Shown here: positions 17,678 to 25,732 of the stretch, piece after piece | Layout of the letters: every line of letters starts with the position of its first letter | Numbering within the stretch: the stretch's first letter is position 1 | Program-made: the position numbers and the translations under genes | The notes under the pieces: generated by a model | What the model was told of the DNA's origin: nothing | The model's database searches: none | What the model saw: only the letters and a program-made list of their open reading frames with translations | NCBI GenBank assembly: GCA_012964435.1 | Contig: DTTX01000061.1 | Location: 1 to 36,086 of the forward strand | Source: Mesonia sp. | Lineage (GTDB): Bacteria; Bacteroidota; Bacteroidia; Flavobacteriales; Flavobacteriaceae | Reading direction: 5' to 3' | DNA length: 36,086 nucleotides

Positions 17678-18802
17678 ATGTCGGGTATTTATATACATAT
17701 TCCGTTTTGTAAGCAGGCTTGTCATTACTGCGATTTTCACTTTTCAACTTCTTTAAAGAAAAAAAAAGAGTTGGTGGAAGCTTTAGTGACAGAATTGGAG
17801 CTGCGAAAAGAGGAGAACAAAGGAGCGGTCGAAACTATTTATTTTGGCGGCGGAACACCAAGTTTATTAACTGCGGAAGAAATCAACTTTATATTAAATG
17901 CTGTTTATGAAAACTATCCTGTTGGTGAACATCCTGAAATTACCTTAGAAGCAAATCCCGACGATCTAGATGCTGAAGTTTTACAAGAGTTGGCTAATTC
18001 TAAAATTAATCGACTCAGTATTGGTGTGCAATCATTTTTTGAAGAAGATTTACAATTAATGAATCGCGCGCATAATGCGACCGAAGCTTTACAATCTATA
18101 CAATTAGCGAAAAAGTATTTCGATAATATTTCGATCGATTTAATTTACGGCATTCCCGGAATGAGCGATGAGCGTTGGCAAGAAAATTTAGCTCAGACAT
18201 TGGCTTTAAAGATTCCGCATATTTCGAGTTACGCCTTGACGGTTGAGCCAAAAACGGCTTTAAAGAAAATGATCGAAACCGGAAAAGTAAAACCGGTCGA
18301 TGAAGATCGATCGAAAGCACATTTTGAGATTTTATTAGCTACACTGGAAGAAGCCGGTTTTGTGAATTATGAATTTTCAAATTTTGGGAAACCCGGTTAT
18401 TTTTCTCAGAACAACACCGCGTATTGGTTGGGAAAACCTTACTTAGGAATCGGACCTTCAGCACATAGTTTTGATGGCGAACATCGCAGTTGGAATGTGA
18501 ATAACAATACCAAATACATAAAATCTATTCAGCAGAAAGTAGTTCCTGCAGAAGTGGAAGAGTTAAGCGAGGTCGATCGTTATAACGAATATGTGATGAC
18601 GCGTTTGCGTACGCAGTTTGGCGTGAATTTACAGGAAATTAAAACTTTATTCGGAGAAAAATTAGCGCTTTATTTTGAAAAAGAAGCTCGCGTATTTTTT
18701 GAAAAAGAATTATTGAAGGAGGAAAACGAAAAAATATTGATCACCAAAAAAGGAAAGTTTTTGAGTGATGGTATTGCTGCAGATTTATTTTATGTAGAGT
18801 AG
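17678..18802 (+). CDS. hemW: Radical SAM heme chaperone HemW
   Basis: The N-terminus SGIYIHIPFCKQACHYCDF carries the radical SAM cluster motif C-x3-C-x2-C (Cys11, Cys15, Cys18), with the extra Cys/Phe context of HemW. It is followed by TIYFGGGTPSLL, EANPDDL, RLSIGVQSF and SYALTVEPKTAL, all typical of HemW. Length 374 fits. Bacterial HemW proteins bind heme and are thought to insert it into respiratory enzymes; older databases call them coproporphyrinogen III oxidase-like (HemN-like). It lies 2 bases after the glycosyltransferase gene. A structured repeat rather than a simple terminator follows its stop. Confidence 0.93.
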   Translation: MSGIYIHIPFCKQACHYCDFHFSTSLKKKKELVEALVTELELRKEENKGAVETIYFGGGTPSLLTAEEINFILNAVYENYPVGEHPEITLEANPDDLDAEVLQELANSKINRLSIGVQSFFEEDLQLMNRAHNATEALQSIQLAKKYFDNISIDLIYGIPGMSDERWQENLAQTLALKIPHISSYALTVEPKTALKKMIETGKVKPVDEDRSKAHFEILLATLEEAGFVNYEFSNFGKPGYFSQNNTAYWLGKPYLGIGPSAHSFDGEHRSWNVNNNTKYIKSIQQKVVPAEVEELSEVDRYNEYVMTRLRTQFGVNLQEIKTLFGEKLALYFEKEARVFFEKELLKEENEKILITKKGKFLSDGIAADLFYVE

Positions 18803-18853
18803 TATTTTAGTTGGGAGTTGGTTAGTTTTTTAGTAAGCTATGTTTGATATTTA

Positions 18854-18885
18854 CTCATCAACTCATCAACTCATCAACTCATCAA
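18854..18885. repeat. Tandem repeat of CTCATCAA, four copies
   Basis: Four perfect 8-base copies lie end to end between hemW and the structured element, in the 194-base gap of two convergent genes. Copy number may vary by slippage. No coding function is seen. Confidence 0.85.
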
Positions 18886-18892
18886 TTCAAAA

Positions 18893-18993
18893 ACGCGTTA
18901 GGGATGGAGGCTTTGTTGGAGCTCTTTCTTAATTTCTTTTTTTAGAAATTAAGAAAAGCGACTGCCGAGAGCCCGTCCCGGCAGGGAACGCCC
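18893..18993. repeat. Structured intergenic element with long internal hairpin
   Basis: A self-contained block of about 100 bases, richer in G and C at both ends. Its ends pair as GCGTT (18895-18899) with AACGC (18987-18991). Inside is a perfect 13-bp stem (18925-18937 with 18944-18956) with a T6 loop, extended past a bulged C by GCT/AGC. Near the right end is a TCCC-GGCA-GGGA hairpin (18976-18987). It lies between the stops of hemW and the fRMsr gene. From memory, blocks starting GTTAGGGATGG and ending CCCGTCCC...GGGAACGCCC recur in flavobacterial intergenic DNA. It may be a dispersed repeat, and the central hairpin could also end transcription. Confidence 0.65.
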
Positions 18994-18996
18994 AAC

Positions 18997-19458
18997 TTAT
19001 TTTTCTAAAACTTTAGCTACTTCAGCATTTACGAATTCTAAAAACCGTTCGTCTTTATCGGTAAAAGGATCGATCGTGTTCGAGTCGATATCGATTTGCC
19101 CGATGTTTTCGCCATTTACAAATAACGGAACAACAATTTCTGCTTTCACCGTGATGCTACACGCGATGTAATTGTCTTGCGCTTTTACATCGGGAACCAC
19201 GAAATTGTTGTTCGATTCGGCTACTTGTCCGCAAATACCTTTTCCAAAAGGAATAATCGTATGATCGGTTGGTTCTCCGGCGTAGGAACTGAGTTTTAAT
19301 TCGTTTTTATCTCCGTTTTTAAAATAAAATCCTACCCAGTTGTAGTAAGAAATGTTGTCACGAAGCACATTGCAAATTTCTTCTAAGCGGTGTTCTACAG
19401 AAAGCTGCTCTTGCGCCAATATATTGGTGACTTTTGGTTTTAATTCTTCTAAATTCAT
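18997..19458 (-). CDS. GAF-domain free methionine-(R)-sulfoxide reductase (fRMsr-like)
   Basis: A single GAF domain of 153 residues matching the YebR/fRMsr pattern: ISYYNWVGFYF, IIPFGKGICG, a NYIACSITVKAEIVVPL segment and GQIDIDSN. The family reduces free methionine-R-sulfoxide in the cytoplasm. Two conserved cysteines are present, Cys76 (GKGIC) and Cys100 (IACS), with the 24-residue spacing of Cys94 and Cys118 in the E. coli enzyme. The position matching E. coli Cys84 is not Cys. The ATG at 19458 (MNLEELKPKV) was chosen because the longer frame starts with a TTG inside the -7 box at 19474-19481. Confidence 0.85.
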   Translation of the reverse strand: MNLEELKPKVTNILAQEQLSVEHRLEEICNVLRDNISYYNWVGFYFKNGDKNELKLSSYAGEPTDHTIIPFGKGICGQVAESNNNFVVPDVKAQDNYIACSITVKAEIVVPLFVNGENIGQIDIDSNTIDPFTDKDERFLEFVNAEVAKVLEK

Positions 19459-19473
19459 CGCATTAATTTTAGG

Positions 19474-19481
19474 CAAAAGTA
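19474..19481 (-). promoter_or_regulatory. -7 box (TACTTTTG) of the fRMsr gene
   Basis: Exact TAnnTTTG on the minus strand, 15 bases ahead of the ATG at 19458, predicting a leader of about 10 bases. It is divergent from the xrtF promoter 35 bases away. Confidence 0.6.
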
Positions 19482-19515
19482 TTTAATATTTAAGAAATAG
19501 GTATACTTATTTGTA

Positions 19516-19523
19516 TAACTTTG
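19516..19523 (+). promoter_or_regulatory. -7 box (TAACTTTG) of xrtF
   Basis: Exact TAnnTTTG on the plus strand, 20 bases ahead of the TTG at 19544 and overlapping a TTG at 19511 that would otherwise give the longest frame. It therefore decides the xrtF start. Confidence 0.55.
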
Positions 19524-19543
19524 TTGAAGTTAAAGCTGTTAGT

Positions 19544-20098
19544 TTGAAAGAAATATTTAAGAAAAATAAAGCGGTGATCAAATTTTTAGTCCTTTTTATA
19601 GGTTGCTATTTGGTGCTGGCCGGTTTTTATAAATTGTATTTGTTCTACGGAAGTTCTGATGAATTTTATCCCGATTATATCACGCATTTAGTGTCTAATC
19701 AAACGGTGAGTGTGATCGAAGCTTTTGGTTACGATTCTCATATTTCGAAGCATCCTAACGATCCTTCGATGAAGTTGTACGTGAACGGAAATTACTTGGC
19801 AAGAATCATCGAAGGCTGTAATTCGATTAGTGTGCTTATTTTATTTGTGAGTTTTATTATCGCTTTTCACACCAAATTTAAAGCTACTTTTTTATACCTA
19901 ATTGCAGGAAGCGTGCTCATTTATGTAATGAATGTAGTGCGAATTGCGCTATTGGCTATTGGTATTTATGAGTATCCTGAAAGTCAGGAGTTTTTACACG
20001 ATACTGCTTTCCCTGCAGTAATTTACGGAAGTGTTTTTGTATTGTGGCTCATTTGGGTGAAAATGGCTGCCGGTTATAAGAAAAAAGCAAATGAATAA
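19544..20098 (+). CDS. xrtF: Exosortase family protein XrtF
   Basis: An integral membrane cysteine transpeptidase-like protein of 184 residues. The exosortase/archaeosortase catalytic triad is present in order: Cys92 in IIEGCNSISV, Arg133 in MNVVRIALL and His152 in FLHDTAFP. Short length and context match the Bacteroidetes XrtF subfamily, normally encoded with the protein that follows here. Exosortases recognise a C-terminal tripartite signal on exported proteins, but the XrtF substrate is not established. The TTG at 19544 (start of LKEIFKKNKAV) is chosen because a -7 box overlaps the further-upstream TTG at 19511. The 3' end overlaps the next gene by 8 bases. Confidence 0.9.
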   Translation: MKEIFKKNKAVIKFLVLFIGCYLVLAGFYKLYLFYGSSDEFYPDYITHLVSNQTVSVIEAFGYDSHISKHPNDPSMKLYVNGNYLARIIEGCNSISVLILFVSFIIAFHTKFKATFLYLIAGSVLIYVMNVVRIALLAIGIYEYPESQEFLHDTAFPAVIYGSVFVLWLIWVKMAAGYKKKANE

Positions 20099-20528
20099 GT
20101 TTTTGAAATATGGCTTGGCGTTTTTAGGGTTTGTGCTTTTAGCCGCGATACGAACTTTTGAAACTGAAATCTTTTATGACCCATTACTGAATTTTTTCCG
20201 TGGAAATTATCACAACTACGCGGCTCCCGATTTTGAATTATGGAAGCTTTTTGGAGCGACCATCGCTAGATATTTGCTGAATAGTTTAGTTTCCATATTG
20301 ATTTTGGTCTTGTTGTTTTCAAAGCAAGTCTTGAAATTTTCTACTTTAATTTATGGAATTTTACTGTTGATTTTAGCTCCGGTATTTTTGTATTTGCTTA
20401 CAACGATGCAACCCGATTTACACTTTTTACTGTTTTATGTACGACGGTTTTTAATTCAGCCCTTGTTGATCTTATTATTAATTCCTGCATTTTATTACCA
20501 ACAACATATAAAAAAAGCCGACTCGTAA
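20091..20528 (+). CDS. Exosortase F system-associated membrane protein
   Basis: This 145-residue protein has about four hydrophobic helices and overlaps xrtF by 8 bases, so the two are translationally coupled. The sequence, opening MNKFLKYGLAFLGFVLLAAI with a conserved RTFETEIFYDPLLNFF region and a late LLFYVRRFLIQPLLILLL, fits the small membrane protein invariably found beside XrtF in Flavobacteriia. Its function is unknown; a structural or accessory role for XrtF is inferred from linkage only. The stop codon lies in the loop of the terminator that follows. Confidence 0.85.
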   Translation: MNKFLKYGLAFLGFVLLAAIRTFETEIFYDPLLNFFRGNYHNYAAPDFELWKLFGATIARYLLNSLVSILILVLLFSKQVLKFSTLIYGILLLILAPVFLYLLTTMQPDLHFLLFYVRRFLIQPLLILLLIPAFYYQQHIKKADS

Positions 20529-20539
20529 GTCGGCTTTTT
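20512..20539. terminator. Two-way terminator between the xrtF operon and the metzincin gene
   Basis: A perfect 12-bp stem (20512-20523 with 20528-20539, core GCCGACT/AGTCGGC) has a 4-base loop CGTA. The A-tract on the left and T-tract on the right let it work in both directions. It includes the last codons and stop of the exosortase-associated gene. Confidence 0.9.
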
Positions 20540-20558
20540 AGCAATTGAAAATTCAATC

Positions 20559-23042
20559 TTATTTATTCGGATTCAGAATTAAATCTACACGTTCGATTAA
20601 ATCTTGTACGTGAATTTTACTCATTTGATCTGAAAATCTATACTGAGAAGATTTTAATTTACTCAATAAAGTCTTCAATTCTGCTCTTACTACGGCTTTA
20701 ATATCACTTCGGTTCACATCGATATTACTACGAGTTACCCAACTTCTGTAACGCGCAGGAATTTCTTCTTGCTTATTGTTCATTAAATAATCTAAACGAT
20801 CTACGTAAGCACGTTGCAAGTTTCTTCGGTATAAAGATATCTTGTTGTTTCTGTTAAGTTCACTAAAAATACCTTTTCTTAAATCGGTCATCATATCGTA
20901 AAGTCCGTAAGCTTTGCTTCCGTTAAGTTCTTCATTTTCGATAAGACGAGCCATTCTACCATAATCTAAAAGATTTTTAAGTGTACGGGTTTGGTAATCG
21001 CTTAAACGCTCAATACTTCCATCGAATTCTATTCGGCCAAAAATCTCTTGGTCAAGCAGCCATTCTGGAGTATCGAAAAGTTGTTCTTGTAAAAACTTCA
21101 TGGCGCGTTCTTGCTTATCGGTGCTTAAATGTTCGTAAACCGCACCTTCTTGATCGTAAGTTTTATAGGTTTCAATAACACCACCAATATTAGCCGTAAC
21201 ATGACCCATATAACGATTGTATTGTGCTAAAACTTGTTGGTATAAATCGTCTAGATCTTGGTAATCTTTACCGTCTTCTGCGGTCCATTCAATTAGATTG
21301 GGAACAATTCTTTTTAAGTTTTCGATACCGTAGGCACTTGCTTTCATAGAATCGTCGCCTAAATCTTCGGTTTGAGAAGTAGGATCGATCACACCGCTTT
21401 GTTGCTTTCCGAAACGGTAAAGCGGATCACCGGCGTGTTCTAAAATCCATTTATCTAAGATTGGCTTTTCTTCTTTTGCCGTTTTACCTAAAATAGGTTT
21501 GTAACCCCATTTGATCGCATATTTATCGTACGGACCAATATTCGGCATTAAAGCCACATCACCATCACCGGGTTGAGCGATATAATTGAAACGTGCATAA
21601 TCCATAATCGATGGCGCAGTTCCGTATTTACTGGTGAATTCAGGATCACGTAAATCGTCTACCGCGTAAGCAACGCTACTTCCCATATTGTGTGGTAAAC
21701 CTAAGGTGTGACCCACTTCGTGAGAAGAAACAAAACGAATTAAACGTCCCATAATTTCATCTTTAAATTCTACACCACGAGCATCTTCGTTGATCGCTGC
21801 AGTTTGCACGAAATACCAGTTTCTCAATAAGGTCATTACGTTATGGTACCAGTTGATGTCTGATTCTAAAATCTCTCCCGATCGAGGATCACTAACGTGA
21901 GGTCCGTTTGCATTGGGTATTGGAGAGGCTAGATAGCGAACCGTTGAATAACGAACATCTTCCGGGCTCCAATCTGGATCTTCTTCTTTCGTTGGAGCGT
22001 CTTTTGCAATAATCGCATTTTTAAATCCGGCAGCCTCAAAAGCTACTTGCCAATCTTCAATACCTTGTTTGATGTATTTTCTCCATTTTTGCGGAGTTGC
22101 AGGATCGATGTAATAAACGATTTGCTTTTTAGGTTCAACTAGCTCGCCGTTTTTAAATTTTTCTTTGTCTTCTTCTTTTACTTCTAAACGCCAGCGATCT
22201 AAGTATTTTACTTCTTTACTTTTTTGAGCATCTAAACCATAATCTGTTTGGCTTCTGGCAAACCAACCTACACGTTCATCAAAGTAACGACTCTTCATCG
22301 GTTCTTTAGGAAGTAAGATCATCGAGTTGCTAAATTCTAAAGAAATAGAACCGGTGGTTTCGTTAGATGGCGGATTGCTAGCATTATAGGTTTTTACGTG
22401 TCTTACTTCAATATTTTGAGGGAAACTCTTAATCGTATCTACATACGAACGGTTACCATCTACTTTTGAAATTTTATAAGCTTTTCTGCGAGATTGTCTT
22501 AGGCCTAATGCTTGAATATCTTTTTCAAATAAGTCGGTTACCTCAATCACACTTGCATTATTAACCGAATCTTTATGAAAAGCTTTAATGGGGAAAGAAT
22601 ATAAGATCGGCTCGAAATTAGAGTTCACAACCGCTTCATGAATAGGTAACGAATCTGCGGCAACAATTTCGTGAGAAACCACTCTTAATAAAATATTATC
22701 ACCCTTTTTCTGCCAACGCAGTACTTGAGTATTTTGTTTCCCGCCACCAAAACCAATTCCTGTAGCAGTTTTGGCAATACGAGTAACCATTAGCATTTCT
22801 CTGTTCAAAATGCTATCCGGGATTTCGTAAAAATACTTTTTATCTAGGTAATGCACATTAAATAAACCTCCGTCAGTTTTAGCTTTGTCGGTTATTACTT
22901 TGCTGTAAGGCTTAATGTCTGAAGCGCTTTTTTCTTGTTTAGGTTTAGCGCTTTCATTTTTTTTAGGCTGAAAAACTGCACAACTACTCGCAATAAGACA
23001 CGAGAGCGCAATACAGATTTTTTGAGTGGATTTTTTAATCAT
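20559..23042 (-). CDS. Zinc-dependent metalloprotease (metzincin), lipoprotein
   Basis: An 827-residue exported protein with a lipoprotein signal ending at LIASSC (Cys21). The extended zinc motif HEVGHTLGLPH lies at residues 441-451 and is that of metzincins. A few residues on, the SIMDYAR segment supplies the Met-turn. The N-terminal 200 residues (FNVHYLDKKYFYEIPDSILN onward) and the long C-terminal helical region match the large Bacteroidetes zinc-dependent metalloproteases annotated with DUF5117/DUF5118-type domains. It probably acts in the periplasm or on the cell surface; substrate unknown. It stands alone, with a two-way terminator at its 3' side. Confidence 0.88.
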   Translation of the reverse strand: MIKKSTQKICIALSCLIASSCAVFQPKKNESAKPKQEKSASDIKPYSKVITDKAKTDGGLFNVHYLDKKYFYEIPDSILNREMLMVTRIAKTATGIGFGGGKQNTQVLRWQKKGDNILLRVVSHEIVAADSLPIHEAVVNSNFEPILYSFPIKAFHKDSVNNASVIEVTDLFEKDIQALGLRQSRRKAYKISKVDGNRSYVDTIKSFPQNIEVRHVKTYNASNPPSNETTGSISLEFSNSMILLPKEPMKSRYFDERVGWFARSQTDYGLDAQKSKEVKYLDRWRLEVKEEDKEKFKNGELVEPKKQIVYYIDPATPQKWRKYIKQGIEDWQVAFEAAGFKNAIIAKDAPTKEEDPDWSPEDVRYSTVRYLASPIPNANGPHVSDPRSGEILESDINWYHNVMTLLRNWYFVQTAAINEDARGVEFKDEIMGRLIRFVSSHEVGHTLGLPHNMGSSVAYAVDDLRDPEFTSKYGTAPSIMDYARFNYIAQPGDGDVALMPNIGPYDKYAIKWGYKPILGKTAKEEKPILDKWILEHAGDPLYRFGKQQSGVIDPTSQTEDLGDDSMKASAYGIENLKRIVPNLIEWTAEDGKDYQDLDDLYQQVLAQYNRYMGHVTANIGGVIETYKTYDQEGAVYEHLSTDKQERAMKFLQEQLFDTPEWLLDQEIFGRIEFDGSIERLSDYQTRTLKNLLDYGRMARLIENEELNGSKAYGLYDMMTDLRKGIFSELNRNNKISLYRRNLQRAYVDRLDYLMNNKQEEIPARYRSWVTRSNIDVNRSDIKAVVRAELKTLLSKLKSSQYRFSDQMSKIHVQDLIERVDLILNPNK

Positions 23043-23103
23043 GAATTTATGTTTTGTTTTAGTAAGACTGATGTTTTTAGTAATGGTTTAAAATAAAAGG
23101 GAG

Positions 23104-24543
23104 TTAGTTATTGACGAGTTCTAACGTTAATTCATACAAATCTTTAGATTCAACTTTGGCTTTTAGCCAGGCATAAAAGCAAATCATAAAAATATCTTCT
23201 TTTTCGAAAGTTGAATTTTCTAAAATATTGATTTGTTGTTGATCAAAATTTTGGTTGAGGTAAAAATCGGTGATTAGTTTGGTGAAAAAAATTACTCTTT
23301 CGTTTCCTGTTGATTGGAGCTTTTTATAATATTTTTTCTGAAATGAATTTAGCCTAGATTCAAAAACATCATAATTGTCTAGCTCTACCAATAAAATAAG
23401 TTCAATAAGATTTTTCTTGATCACCCAAATTTCGCCGTGATGCTTAGCATACCAAAGATCAGATTGATGGAGTTGCTGTAAAGTTTGATAAGCTTTTTTG
23501 ATCTCGTTTTGCTGAATGTAACAAGTCATCAAAAACAATTGCGGTAAAAAGGATTTGGTTTTTTGAGCTTCTAAAAGCTGAATCGCTTCAGAAGCTTTGA
23601 CCGTAAAATTGAAGTAATATGCTTTTAGTAAAAATAAATCTTCATCAAACTGCTTTTGAAATGGAAGATTTTGCTCCAGTAATTGTTCAAATTTATCTAA
23701 GTATTTCTTGAAGTGTTTAAAATCTCGACTTCTAAAATAAGCATAGCTCAATAATTGTAAAATTTGTAAATGCTCGTAGTGATGACGATGCTGTAAATGC
23801 TGTTTTTGGTGAACTAGCGCATAGAGTTTTTCGAGCTCTTTTAGGTTAGAGAAGTAATTATTTTCTAACTGAGATTTTAAATCGAGTAAGGTAAAAAGCC
23901 TTAGTAAAGCTTTAAAGGTAAGTTCTTCTTTTATTTCAATTTGGTGTTGTTGAAGTAATTTTTCAATATATGCGGAGTTTAAAATTTTATTCTTTTTAGC
24001 GCTTAATTTTAAGTCAGCTTCTACCAATTGTAAGCGAAGTTCAAGATCTAAGTGTTGCTGATTCTTAGCGATTTTCAGCTTTAATTCAGTGACATTTATC
24101 TTTTCATAATGATGCGCAAATTGTAAGAGAGTGATGTAAACTTCCCTTAAAATGGAATAAAGTTCTAATTGTTTAGCTTTAGATTCGGACTTTTGTAAAA
24201 GCTTAAAAGCAAATTTATAGTTTTGATGATCTACCAAAATTCTTGCAGCTAAAATTTTTTTGAAAAGTTCTTGTTCCGCAGAATTTTCATTTTCAAAAGC
24301 CTTAATCGCTATAAAATCTACTAAACTATCTTGCAGGCGTTTGCTTAAAGCGTGAAATGCATTTTTATTTCTTTCAGCATAAATCCTATCTGCATAATTA
24401 TTCAGATGAGGTTCATTTAAGATCAATTTAAAAAGCTGAATGTTCTTCTCGTCTTTGGTTTTATTCTTCTTTTTTAAATGCTGAATAAATTCAACTTGCT
24501 CTTTCTCGGTAAGAATGCTAATAAGTTGCTGAATATTTTTCAA
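23104..24543 (-). CDS. Hypothetical protein, all-helical, TPR-like
   Basis: I do not recognise this 479-residue protein. It is almost wholly helical, rich in Leu, Lys, Gln and Glu, with no signal peptide or membrane span. Repeated helix-turn-helix stretches of 30-40 residues (for example FAFKLLQKSESKAKQLELYS and KKAYQTLQQLHQSDLWYAKH) resemble degenerate TPRs, suggesting a cytoplasmic protein-binding scaffold. The start is TTG (at 24543); no in-frame ATG precedes the body. The gene stands alone, and its upstream region holds a 9-bp palindrome (24574-24594) shared with the divergent YiaAB gene. Confidence 0.65.
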   Translation of the reverse strand: MKNIQQLISILTEKEQVEFIQHLKKKNKTKDEKNIQLFKLILNEPHLNNYADRIYAERNKNAFHALSKRLQDSLVDFIAIKAFENENSAEQELFKKILAARILVDHQNYKFAFKLLQKSESKAKQLELYSILREVYITLLQFAHHYEKINVTELKLKIAKNQQHLDLELRLQLVEADLKLSAKKNKILNSAYIEKLLQQHQIEIKEELTFKALLRLFTLLDLKSQLENNYFSNLKELEKLYALVHQKQHLQHRHHYEHLQILQLLSYAYFRSRDFKHFKKYLDKFEQLLEQNLPFQKQFDEDLFLLKAYYFNFTVKASEAIQLLEAQKTKSFLPQLFLMTCYIQQNEIKKAYQTLQQLHQSDLWYAKHHGEIWVIKKNLIELILLVELDNYDVFESRLNSFQKKYYKKLQSTGNERVIFFTKLITDFYLNQNFDQQQINILENSTFEKEDIFMICFYAWLKAKVESKDLYELTLELVNN

Positions 24544-24573
24544 TGATCTCGTAAGTTTTAACTCGTTTAAAAT

Positions 24574-24594
24574 AACTAAATATAGTATTTAGTT
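24574..24594. promoter_or_regulatory. Operator-like palindrome in a divergent intergenic region
   Basis: AACTAAATA and TATTTAGTT form perfect 9-bp arms around a 3-base centre, between the divergent helical-protein and YiaAB genes. A 12-base direct repeat CTCGTAAGTTTT flanks it (24548-24559 and 24614-24625). There is no T-run, so a protein-binding site is more likely than a terminator. Confidence 0.45.
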
Positions 24595-24692
24595 GGATAA
24601 TTTGAATAATTAACTCGTAAGTTTTTTGAATATTTAGCTTTTTTCACATGAAGGCTTTTCTTCAATTTTGCTTCAACATTAAAACTAAACCT

Positions 24693-25163
24693 ATGGAAAA
24701 TCAAGTTTTTAATTCAGAAGAAAAAGAAGAAAGAAAAGCATTTCAGAAATCTTTAAAAGAATCCTATTCAGGCAAACCTACCGGCGCGTTTGTTTCGGCT
24801 TCTTGGGTTGCTTTACTTACAGGAATGGTTTCTTATTGCGTAGGATTATGGAATGCAAATATGTGGCTGAACGAAAAAGGGTACTATTTCGCCATTTTAT
24901 TGTTCGGTTTGTTTTCGGTGATCTCTGTACAAAAAAATGTAAGAGACAAACAAGAAGGACTTCCTGTTACCGAAATTTATTACGGCATAAGTTGGTTTAC
25001 CACCTTAGCTTCCATCTTACTTTTAATTATCGGGTTGTGGAATGCCGATCTAGAACTCAGCGAAAAAGGTTTTTACGGGATGGCATTTGTGTTAAGTATG
25101 TACGCTTCTATTTGTGTGCAGAAGAATACCAGAGATTTAAAACTGTATCAAAAAGATGAATAA
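24693..25163 (+). CDS. YiaA/YiaB family inner membrane protein
   Basis: This 156-residue protein carries two copies of the YiaAB two-helix unit. Each copy has a helix pair around GLWNA, followed by L-x-EKGxY and ending in VQKNxRD (VQKNVRD and VQKNTRD), so it arose by internal duplication. Function of the family is unknown. The ATG at 24693 (MENQVFNSEEK) is preferred over one at 24648: a near-consensus -7 box (CAATTTTG, one mismatch) at 24663-24670 lies between them, and the hydrophilic start fits the family. It is followed by a strong terminator. Confidence 0.85.
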   Translation: MENQVFNSEEKEERKAFQKSLKESYSGKPTGAFVSASWVALLTGMVSYCVGLWNANMWLNEKGYYFAILLFGLFSVISVQKNVRDKQEGLPVTEIYYGISWFTTLASILLLIIGLWNADLELSEKGFYGMAFVLSMYASICVQKNTRDLKLYQKDE

Positions 25164-25167
25164 ATCG

Positions 25168-25198
25168 AAAAGAGAATTGTTTATAGCAATTCTCTTTT
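25168..25198. terminator. Two-way terminator between two convergent genes
   Basis: A perfect 12-bp stem (25168-25179 with 25187-25198, core AGAGAATTG/CAATTCTCT) has a 7-base loop and continues in a T-run. The A-tract on the left makes it work for the minus strand too. The stop of the minus-strand gene at 25181 falls in its loop. Confidence 0.88.
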
Positions 25199-25732
25199 TT
25201 TATAGGCGGTAACTTCTTCTAAATATAATTGTTGATAGTCAAATTTTGGTTGGTAGATTTTTTCTAAAAAAGTACGGTTCCAGAAATGTTTTCTGAATAG
25301 AAAAAGCGGATCTTCAATCATAAAATAAGGAACAAAGTGATACCATTTCACCTTGCAACGTTCTAAATATCGAGTATATTCTTGTTCAAGATCTAGTTCT
25401 TCACAGGCAATTTTTAACCCTCTTCGTTGGCATTTTGAAACCAAATAATTGTTAGCGATCTTAGGCTGAAAACCATACATAAAAAGTTGATCTTTTATGC
25501 GTTTGTAATTTTGAAAACGTGACCAGCTATCCATTAACACCAGAAAAATATGCGTAAATGAAAATAGGAAGCAACTCAACCAGAAAAGAGCCAAGAACTC
25601 CTGTGAATTATCAAGTTGAATTTTATAATAAACACTTTCAGCAACAAATAGAAGTAAAGCAATGTAAAGCCAAAAGCTGACTTTAAAATACGAGTGTAGA
25701 AGTGAGGTTTGTTTAGGAATACACCTTTTCAT
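25181..25732 (-). CDS. Hypothetical membrane protein with two N-terminal helices
   Basis: I do not recognise this 183-residue protein. Two hydrophobic segments (about residues 18-34, YFKVSFWLYIALLLFVAE, and 46-66) form a hairpin, followed by a soluble, charged and aromatic-rich C-terminus of about 115 residues, probably cytoplasmic, with three Cys. The ATG lies inside a perfect 12-bp inverted repeat (25730-25762), so the start codon could be hidden in an RNA hairpin or overlie an operator. A second small unknown gene lies upstream on the same strand, 42 bases away. No function can be inferred. Confidence 0.65.
   Translation of the reverse strand: MKRCIPKQTSLLHSYFKVSFWLYIALLLFVAESVYYKIQLDNSQEFLALFWLSCFLFSFTHIFLVLMDSWSRFQNYKRIKDQLFMYGFQPKIANNYLVSKCQRRGLKIACEELDLEQEYTRYLERCKVKWYHFVPYFMIEDPLFLFRKHFWNRTFLEKIYQPKFDYQQLYLEEVTAYKKRELL

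Noticed and set aside
18854-18885. CRISPR-like repeat
   Set aside because: The units are 8 bases with no spacers, so this is simple tandem repetition.
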